Assembly: GCA_039621445.1 (NCBI GenBank)
Contig: CP154957.1
Coordinates: forward strand, 31,576,399-31,640,398
Origin: Euglena gracilis
Lineage: Eukaryota; Euglenida; Euglenophyceae; Euglenales
DNA length: 64,000 nt
Reading direction: 5' to 3'
The position numbers were made by a program, and so were the translations under genes. The notes beneath the pieces are model-generated. The model saw only the letters and a program-made list of their open reading frames with translations, made no database searches and had not been told where the DNA came from. Within the stretch, counting starts at the first letter, position 1. Every line of letters begins with the position of its first letter. Shown piece after piece: positions 56,570 through 64,000 of the stretch.

Positions 56570-57000
56570 TCTGGGCGGGTAGGGAGGCGGGCTCACCACC
56601 TTCTCGTGCTTCGCCCTCGCGGCCAAATCTCCCGGGTCGTGCCTCCCGGGAGTTCCTACACCATTCGGACTCCGCACCTCGAGGTGGTGAGAAGCTGTGC
56701 ACAATTCCTTCAATTTTTTTCAATTGCCTTCTTCAATTTCAATTGCCTTCTTCGCACTTTCTCCGATCCCCAACCTGAGGCAATGGGCCTGAAAATCCCC
56801 AAAAAATTTCCACTGCCCTAATTGCTAAATTTGTTTTACTGAAAGTCCCAACTTTTTTTCCACCACAAAACCCCTGCACCCCTGCTGCTGTGGGGTTTCC
56901 AGTGGGACACTGTTTCCTGACATGATTTACCTGAATTATTCCTGCTAAAAGTTAAGGGTTTGACCACAGCTGGCCCCACCAGGACAAGGATTTTTTCTCC
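56570..57000 (-). pseudogene. Third tyrosine recombinase fragment with terminal module
   Basis: Minus strand near 56880-56915 reads HWKPHSSRGAGVLWWKK, followed (56596-56710) by the same terminal module as at 51700-51825 but diverged. A truncated DIRS relative. Confidence 0.7.
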
Positions 57001-57261
57001 AAAGACATCTGTTTCATCAGGTGCGAAGGACTGATCTGGGGGTGTGCGCAGCCTGAAGACTGTTAATTAGGACTGAGCGCGCGCGCTACACATTGTAATT
57101 CTCGTTTTTTCTGTACAGTCAAACGTCGTGAGTTGATTGCTGGGCCCATGGGTCGTGGCCCCCTGGCGTTTTTCTGGATCATGGGACTGAATGAGGATTT
57201 GGAGATTTGAGTTTTGTGCTGTGCTTGAAGTTTGAAAAGTTGAAGTGGAAGTTGCCTGCCA
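57001..57261. other. Leader before an open frame
   Basis: Contains GCGCGCGC at 57078-57085 and a pyrimidine-rich CTGTACAG at 57112-57119. No clear promoter. Confidence 0.3.
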
Positions 57262-58113
57262 ATGGAAAGCAAAGCGCAAGGCAAAGGCGAATTCCAAGGC
57301 GAAGCCGAAGGCAGCCAAACAGGGGGCCCGGGGTCGGGCGGCGGAAAAGTTGCGGATTACGAAAAGAGCCTTAATCTCGCCATCGTGGCGGCCAGGTCAG
57401 GGCAGGTGGTGGATGCCCTGGCCCGGCATGCTGAAGTTGGACGTGATGGAGGCACGAACCGGCCCTGTACAACCACTCAGTGTTTGGCCACTCAAAAACT
57501 GGCTGTGCTTCGGCCGCCGAGAGAGGGTCCCCCATCAGAGCTTCGGCCGCTGTCGGGACGTGCAGCATTGCACATGACGACATTGGGAATGACGACGTCG
57601 GGCATGCAGCTGCAGACCCCAGCAGTGCTTCGGCTGTTTGGAGGTCGAGGACCAATGGAGATCCAAACCGTCAGTCGTGCTGCGGCCGCTGAGGTGCCTG
57701 AGTTCTCCAGCGTGGGTGATGTATCGATGGAGATCCAAACCTCCAGCCGTGCTTCGGCCGCTGGGGTCCCTGAATTCTCCGTCCTGGCGGCGATTGGAAT
57801 CCCGCCGGGGGAAGGACGGAAGTGTGATGGATTTTGCTTGGCTGATCTTGGATGCCACTGTGGGATGAGTGGCAGTCAGCCCAAACTGGCTGGCCAGGAC
57901 ATCACCGAAGGACCAGCTGGAAGCAGTGCATCGTCGTCGACGGCGGAGGCTCCGTAGTCCATAGCGGAGTCTCGACGGCTAGCCGTGCAGTACGAGCGGG
58001 AAGCCCAAGTTCGACAGTGGGATGTGCTTTTGGAGATGAGGCCGCTGACGAGGACAGAGAAGCGGAAGAGGCGGAAGGACCGCCTGCTCCACCACCAGGG
58101 TCGGTGGGAGTGA
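57262..58113 (+). CDS. Open frame with internal repeats and one in-frame TAG
   Basis: ATG at 57262, 231 codons to TAG (57955-57957), then 51 more open codons in the same frame to TGA at 58111-58113. The post-TAG part is strongly charged (AESRRLAVQYEREAQVRQWD, TEKRKRRKDR). Two near-identical units MEIQTxSRAxAAxVPEF lie at 57655-57780. Ala/Gly-rich elsewhere. Could be a retroelement Gag-like protein or chance; an alternative frame from 57245 starts with a Lys/Ala-rich run. Confidence 0.35.
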
Positions 58114-58274
58114 GAGGGGGGAGTGGCCGAACCGAAAAGACGGCCCGGGTAACGGGCGAAGAGTCCGCCCCGCTAGCCCTCCTGTTTAGAGTTGGCCTTC
58201 ATTTTGGGGTTCCCCTCCTGGTGAGTTACGACCCCAGTTTGAGGGTGATGCAGGTTTTTGGAGTTTTCGAGTGA

Positions 58275-58480
58275 AAAATGACCCATCTGGTGTGTTTCGA
58301 CCACAGGTAGAGGGGTACATGTATCGTTTTCTGAATGAGATGACCAGGTGGGGGGTACATGTTTCGTGTTCTGAATGTGAGGGATGACCCATCTGGCAGG
58401 ATTAGACCCCAGGTGAGTGCAGTGATGGGTTTCAAATGTGACAATTGACCCCTGGTGAGTTACGACCTCACGGGACGCCC
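58275..58480. repeat. Degenerate tandem repeat (ATGACCCATCTGG units)
   Basis: Three or four units of ATGACCCATCTGG...GGGTACATGT...TTCTGAATG, 45-90 bases each. Confidence 0.65.
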
Positions 58481-59329
58481 AGCTCGGTGACATTCTTGGT
58501 TTTATGGTCGATGGTGTGCAGTCCTCCCCTTCGACGTGTTGCCCTGGTAGGAATGTTTGAGGCCTAAACTGGGATTTGTGGGTCTGTTTTGACTGTTCAC
58601 ATTTCAACATTGGACATTTCCATCTTTTGACACTGGACCACGATCGTTGCCTTATCGCCTTTGCCTTTCCGCCTGGCTGTCTGCAGAGTGGGTTCCGTGA
58701 CGGTCGCACCACTGTGGAAACCACAGTTGGTAAGATCGTGGCAGACCCTTCTGGGATCTGCCCCTGGACACGTCAGCACTTTTCTCTCCTTCCCCCACAG
58801 GTGGTATTCTTTACTGTCAATCTTCCAAAGTTTGACCATTGGTTTTGTCAGAGGGAAAAACCCTCAGAACAATCGAACTTGACTTCAGAAGAAACTTCTG
58901 AAGTCTTTGTCTTGTGCTTTGCCGCTTGGGGAATTGGGAACAAAAGGGGAAAACCACTTTTTGTTACTCCAAAGACTTTTCCCTATCATAAGTAGGCTCC
59001 GCACCAAGGCGAAAGCGAAAGGCTTTTTCAGAAAGTCCCAAAAAGGGGTCAAAGGGAAGTCCTTGGACGTACACTTGGTAGCAGATTTAGGCAACGATCC
59101 TACACAGACGTTCGACACAGAGAAACTCTGTGGTTGACTGGTGGTGAGGACCGTACTGAGCCGTGAAACACGGTGAAAGTACTGTTCCTGGCCCCTAGCC
59201 AACCATTAAGCAAGGATACACGTCTCAGAAGGCTCTGTTCGGTATTCGCTGATACAACCTTTCTGGTCCCTGTTTCACTGCTTATTTGTGTGAATTTTTT
59301 GGTTTTTGCCTTTTTACCCATCTCAAAAG
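58481..59329. other. Probable leader of a degenerate retroelement
   Basis: Holds a short basic frame (RTKAKAKGFFRKSQKGVKGK at about 59000-59060, ending near 59137) and a possible 70-base intron (GTAAGATCG at 58731 to CCCCCACAG at 58800). The motif GAGCCGTGAAACACG at 59158 is repeated in related form at 62277 and 62325. Confidence 0.35.
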
Positions 59330-61793
59330 ATGCAGAGCACAACCCCCAACCACAAATTTGATTACGACTTGCTGATGAGTTCGTTGACCAATCTTGATGA
59401 AGATTGCGGGGATTGGAACGGTTCGATGGAAACAAGTTCCAATTCCCGACTCCCCAAGCAACAAGAGGATACATTGCATCAATTGTCATTGTCACAAGGC
59501 GAAACGCCTTCATTGTTGCAAGGGGGTAATGAATCCTCTTCATCATCATTGTCATTGATTGCGCGGGATGTAGGTGGCAAAATGCCTATCTCCATCCCGG
59601 TGCACCCGTCATTGATGCGGCGAGGGGATGAGCCCCTTGCCCAAGCCCACTTGGATCACAAGAATAATGGGGATGAACCCCGCTTACACTTGGTTAGCCA
59701 TGTCACCCATGAACAAAGTGAGGGGTATTTGCCCTTTGCTCTGTTCACACCCAAAAGATCCCCGGTGGAAACATCGGTGGGCCTTTTGGAGTGCAACTCG
59801 GTGGAAACACCGTGTTTTTTCCAACCCCCCCCTCAATTTCCACCCCCACACTATTTCACGCATTGCCGGGATTACCCGCGGAAACTGCGGTTTTCCGTGC
59901 ATTGCCATGGAACCCAGATATGCGTCTGGTGGTGCTGGAAATCTCTGGTGCCGTTTCCATTGTGGAGGACTATGAGGAAGATTTGCGGGATAACCTCACC
60001 CCCGGTGATGTTTACCGAATTCTCGGTCAACTCCAGCGGATCACCCGCTGAGCAAGCAAATTTTGCATGTCCACCAATGCGTTGCGGAATGCGCAACCAT
60101 GCTTAACAAGGTTTTGCAGTTTGATTAGGACAATCAAAGGCTTCTCAACACCAAACTGGAATATTGCTGGAATTATTTGCAGGAAATCGGCAAAAATTGC
60201 CAACACAATTTTGAAAATGCAGGGAAAGACCTTCAGCATTTTCGAGAAAGTGTTGACAGTATTTTGCGCATCCAACTTCCACAAAATTTCCAACAAATCA
60301 GTGAAACACTGCATGAAGCGGAAACGCGGAATGATTCCAAGTTTCTGCATGTGCAAGATGGTATGAGCCATCTTTTTGCCAAAGTGGAATCATGTTCAAC
60401 CATGCTACTGCAATTGCAGCACCAGTTACAAGCGCAAAATGCCACCCCCAAAATGCCGTAAATCGGTAACTTTGTTGCGGTGGAGCATTTTGCCACACTC
60501 ACCACTTCTTTCCAAGAAGCCCAACAACGGATTTTGCATATTTGCTCGGAAATCGAGCATCTGAAGCAATTTCAAGCGAAAGTGCAAGAAAATTTTGTTC
60601 CCCGTACGCAAATCCAGCTTTTGGAGGAACGAATTTTACAGTTGGAGCAAAAATCCTGCCATTGTGCCGCAAATCAGGATGGATTAACCTCCCTGAACGC
60701 GAAAATCACGGATTGCGCACAACGGTTGGATTTCGCACAACAACAAATGCAAACGGACATTGGCGGTATTAATGCCACCGTTGTCGGTTTGCAGGAGCAT
60801 GTTTCCGAACTTTCCAAGCGAATTCCCGACATTAGTGGTATTCAAGCCGCTATTGGGGAATTGCAAACTCGTTGTACCTTGTTGTCCACCACATTAGCGG
60901 AAATTCGCGCACTACCCAATGTTTCGCGCGCTCGGATATCCGAGTCGCCGGAATTTCGCTCATTTTATGACAAAATGCTTGGTGACAACAAGGAAACCTT
61001 GCAAGCATTTTGCACGAGTTTGATTCAACTTGAGGAATCTGTGAATCGGAATGCCCGATCCATGCAAGATGAGGTTTCACGGTTGGATGGACGAATTTCT
61101 GCGTTGTTGGAAAAGCCAACCGCGGAAAATTCGCGCACCACCGCGGAAACCCCCACCAAATCACCCCACCAAATGCAAATTGTCTCAAATGCAGTAAAAG
61201 CGCTTGCGGGTTAACTCAGGAATGTGGAGGAGTCCCAAGGACGACTTGTCCAAGATTTACACTTGGTGTCTGAAAAGTTGCCACACTTGGACGATTTTTC
61301 CTGTTACCGCAAACGCATTAGGCATTTGGAGACTGAGGTTGACCGTATTTGCGGCCAACTCCAGTTGGTTGAACATTTGGAAGAAACGGTGCATGAATTG
61401 TCCGCGAGTTTGGATAAAGTGTCCACTCCGGTACCGGTTGTGCCACCACCCACAGCGGTAAGCGCTGCGGTTGGTATTCCAAATGTCCCGGAATCGCGTT
61501 CTCAAATTACCATTTCTGGAGTAGCTATCCCTACATCCACCGCGAATTTGGTACAACCACCCGCGAAAACGCAAATTGTACCACCTTTGCATTTGCCCAC
61601 ACCACAAACCCACCTTTCACAGGACATTTCCGATGAGGAAATTGATCCACCGCTCGAAAATTCGAGTCTCCACCAAGAAATTCAACATTCCAACCTTGTA
61701 CGAGGAATGAGCCAACACCCCACACCTGGTATTGGTCATGTGTCGCATTCGCGATCATACCAACCACCAACGGGTTCTGGATGAGAGCGGACA
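59330..61793 (+). pseudogene. Degenerate Gag-like coding region with coiled coil
   Basis: Starts MQSTTPNHKFDYDLLMSSLT at 59330. Frame slips at an 8-C run near 59822 (continuing as PWNPDMRLVVLEISGAVSIV). From about 60060 to 61793 one frame carries a long Gln/Leu-rich coiled coil (SEIEHLKQFQAKVQENFV, LLEERILQLEQKSCHC, HLETEVDRICGQLQLVEHLE) interrupted by TAG near 60127, TAA at 60460 and TAA at 61212 but by no frameshift, then a Pro/Ser-rich segment. Likely the first half of a retroelement structural protein. Confidence 0.6.
61313..61793 (+). repeat. Duplicated Gag segment, copy A
   Basis: About 480 bases repeated at 63008-63487 with a few substitutions and one in-frame 3-base difference (PVPVVPPP against PVPVPPP). 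Confidence 0.9.
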
Positions 61794-61794
61794 G

Positions 61795-62126
61795 CAAAAG
61801 ATTCCAGAATCTGTGATTGCAATCTTAAATTAGGCATGGCCAGAAAAGAGATTCCTGCCAGTGAAATTCTTCTTTGTGTTTTTCACAGTGGTATGGCAAA
61901 CAGTGCATCACTTTGCAGCAGTTGTATCTGGCAAGTTCTTGGATTGCTGTGTTGGGAAGTCTGGAAGGGAATTGGAAAAGTCAAGTTCAAAGTTCAAGTT
62001 TGACAGATTGCCAACTGAGATTGGTGAAAAGGGCTTTCCCAGGTTGCTTGCCCTGGGGGCCATGGCACAGGTGGTGGGGAAAGCTGAGGTGTGTTTTCAG
62101 GCAAGTACCCCCCCTGAAGCCTACAC
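61795..62126 (+). repeat. Direct repeat X (left copy)
   Basis: Begins GAGCGGACAGCAAAAGATTC and ends TGAAGCCTACAC. Contains a splice-acceptor-like TGTTTTTCACAG. Near-identical to 62663-63006 apart from a longer C run there. Confidence 0.9.
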
Positions 62127-62662
62127 AAAGTGATGTGACATTTGCAATTGCCAGGCTGACAAAGGATCCTGTGGAGACCATGGGAAAAGTAGACATTTCA
62201 GAAGGTGAAAAGATTGATCATCATTGCACATTGTCATTGATGACATCTGAGATTACAATTACAGGTCCTGGTGCTGAGCCGTGAGGCACGTACTTCGAGA
62301 ACTTCCAGGTGGAGCATCGAGATGAGCCGTGAGGCACGTACTGGAGAACGAGATGGTGGTCATTTGTGGTTTTGGTGGTCAATTGCTGTAGCTGACATTA
62401 CATTACATTGGCATCATCGCTGGGTTGTGAGTTCACCTACCGTTTACGAAAAAACTCTCGCCGTGTCGTTTGGCAATTGGTGCTGCCATGTGCTGGTGTT
62501 CTGCGGCAGTAAGTGGTTACTTTCATCCGTTTTACTTTGTCTTCGTCTTCTTCTTGTCGTGTTCCAAGTGGCCCATCAAGATGTTCAACGTGGGATAAGG
62601 GTCTGTCCGCTGTAGCTGCGAATGCTGGGTAAATTGTGGACAATTTTTCTGAGGGGGGGGGG
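62127..62662 (+). other. Unique segment Y between direct repeats
   Basis: Holds two copies of GAGCCGTGAGGCACGTACT (62277, 62325), related to 59158, and ends in a G run. Short frame DVTFAIARLTKDPVETMGKV at its start. Reads like leader or LTR-type sequence of the surrounding retroelement. Confidence 0.45.
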
Positions 62663-63006
62663 GAGCGGACAGCAAAAGATTCCAGAATCTGTGATTGCAA
62701 TCTTAAATTATGCATGGCCAGAAAAGAGATTCCTGCAAGTGAAATTCTTCTTTGTGTTTTTCACAGTGGTATGGCAAACAGTGCATCACTTTGCAGCAGT
62801 TGTATCTGGCAAGTTCTTGGATTGCTGTGTTGGGAAGTCTGGAAGGGATTTGGAAAAGTCAAGTTCAAAGTTCAAGTTTGACAGATTGCCAACTGAGATT
62901 GGGGAAAAGGGCTTTCCCAGGTTGCTTGCCCTGGGGGCCATGGCACAGGTGGTGGGGAAAGCTGAGTTGTGTTTTCAGGCAAGTACCCCCCCCCTGAAGC
63001 CTACAC
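62663..63006 (+). repeat. Direct repeat X (right copy)
   Basis: Right copy of 61795-62126, joined directly to the second Gag segment at CTACACCGTTACCGC. Confidence 0.9.
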
Positions 63007-63007
63007 C

Positions 63008-64000
63008 GTTACCGCAAACGCATTAGGCATTTGGAGACTGAGGTTGACCGTATTTGCGGCCAACTCCAGTTGGTTGAACATTTGGAAGAAACGGTGCATG
63101 AATTGTCCGCGAGTTTGGATAAAGTGTCCACTCCGGTACCGGTGCCACCACCCACAGCGGTAAGCGCTGCGGTTGGTATTCCAAATGTCCCGGAATCGCG
63201 TTCTCAAATTACCATTTCTGGAGTAGCAATCCCTACATCCACCGCGAATTTGGTACAACCACCCGCGAAAACGCGAATTGTACCACCTTTGCATTTGCCC
63301 ACACCACAAACCCACCTTTCACAGGACATTTCCGATGAGGAAATTGATCCACCGCTCGAAAATTCGAGTCTCCACCAAGACATTCAACATTCCAACCTTG
63401 TACGAGGAATGAGCCAACACCCCACACCTGGTATTGGTCATGTGTCGCATTCGCGATCATACCAACCACCAACGGGTTCTGGATTACCAGATCACCCATC
63501 GGGTTTTCGGCGGGAATCCCGCCCTACCGGGAGAATCTCACCACATTTTTCGCAATACCCGCAGGAAAATCCTGCTACCCTTACATTTGGTGCAAGAAAT
63601 TCTGCGCGGGGTACACATGGAGCGGAAAGTCCGCGAAACGCGTTTGGTGTTAAGAATTACCCGGACCCAAACGCCTGGAATACCACCGAGGGTCAGCGGG
63701 TTACTCAGAGAGACTTCAAGGGCACCATCGCAATCGCGAACAAGGTGAAGCGCCAATGGGACGGGGATCCAACCACATGGAGACAATTTTTTCGGGACTG
63801 GGAGTACTACTGGGCACTAAAGGGACCCACCCAGGACCCGAATCCCGAGGTAGTCAAGATGGAATTCATCGATTGCCTACCGAGGGAGGAGCAAGAACGG
63901 GCACACAATCTGGTGATACGTAATGGCGTATCATTCGATGATCTGGTTGAGCAATACGCTTCAACCAATTCAAGTTTGGTCACCAGGATTACCCTGGAGA
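63008..64000 (+). CDS. Gag-like protein, partial, runs off the window
   Basis: Copy A' of the coiled-coil end (YRKRIRHLETEVDRICGQLQ), a Pro/Ser-rich linker, and then an open frame not present after copy A: GSGLPDHPSGFRRES, NKVKRQWDGDPTTWRQFF, DWEYYWALKGPTQDPNPEVV, REEQERAHNLVIRNGVSFDD. The W-x2-F...W-x2-Y pattern in a helical context resembles Gag of Ty3-type elements. Open to the last base, so protease/RT would lie outside. No start codon of its own is evident. Confidence 0.65.

Noticed and set aside
54090-61214. Reassigned stop codons (TAG/TAA as sense)
   Set aside because: In-frame stops occur only in retroelement remains; the phase-checked MATE and kinase exons contain none internally and end in TGA.

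Overview
This is a eukaryotic nuclear window, most likely from a unicellular alga or other protist; the sequence alone does not settle the lineage. Coding sequence is scattered in short, often GC-rich exons bounded by GT-AG (and a few apparent GC-AG) splice sites. Introns run from about 60 bases to over 4 kb and are full of hairpin elements, C/G homopolymer runs and microsatellites. No rRNA, tRNA, operon or CRISPR array was seen.

Layout. 1-8.3 kb: the last two exons of an unidentified gene, several GC-rich exon-like islands of unknown genes, minisatellites, and the first inverted-repeat elements. 8.8-20.4 kb (+): an 11-exon gene for a MATE-family efflux antiporter of about 500 residues. 21.3-25.6 kb (+): a phase-consistent six-exon model for a 317-residue protein with a C-x2-C-x14-C-x2-C zinc-binding module and a Pro/Ser/Thr/Tyr-rich tail. 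26.0-50.6 kb (+): a 17-exon protein kinase gene (about 535 residues spread over 24.5 kb) with three N-terminal CxxC pairs and a C-terminal kinase domain; its DFG motif reads DFD.

51.0-57.0 kb (-): a DIRS-type tyrosine-recombinase retrotransposon (Gag-like proteins, reverse transcriptase/RNase H, tyrosine recombinase) with inverted terminal modules. Two further recombinase fragments lie next to it and an older DIRS relic sits in a kinase intron. 57.2-64.0 kb (+): degenerate Gag-like retroelement sequence with an unusual nested duplication, continuing past the window end.

The most striking non-genic pattern is a population of non-autonomous DNA elements. Seven have terminal inverted repeats and 8-bp flanking duplications (hAT-like). 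Others share C/G-run centres or long inverted ends, and one hairpin fills the first intron of the MATE gene, suggesting that such elements help create or enlarge introns here. All splice models were read by eye and checked only for phase and family similarity.
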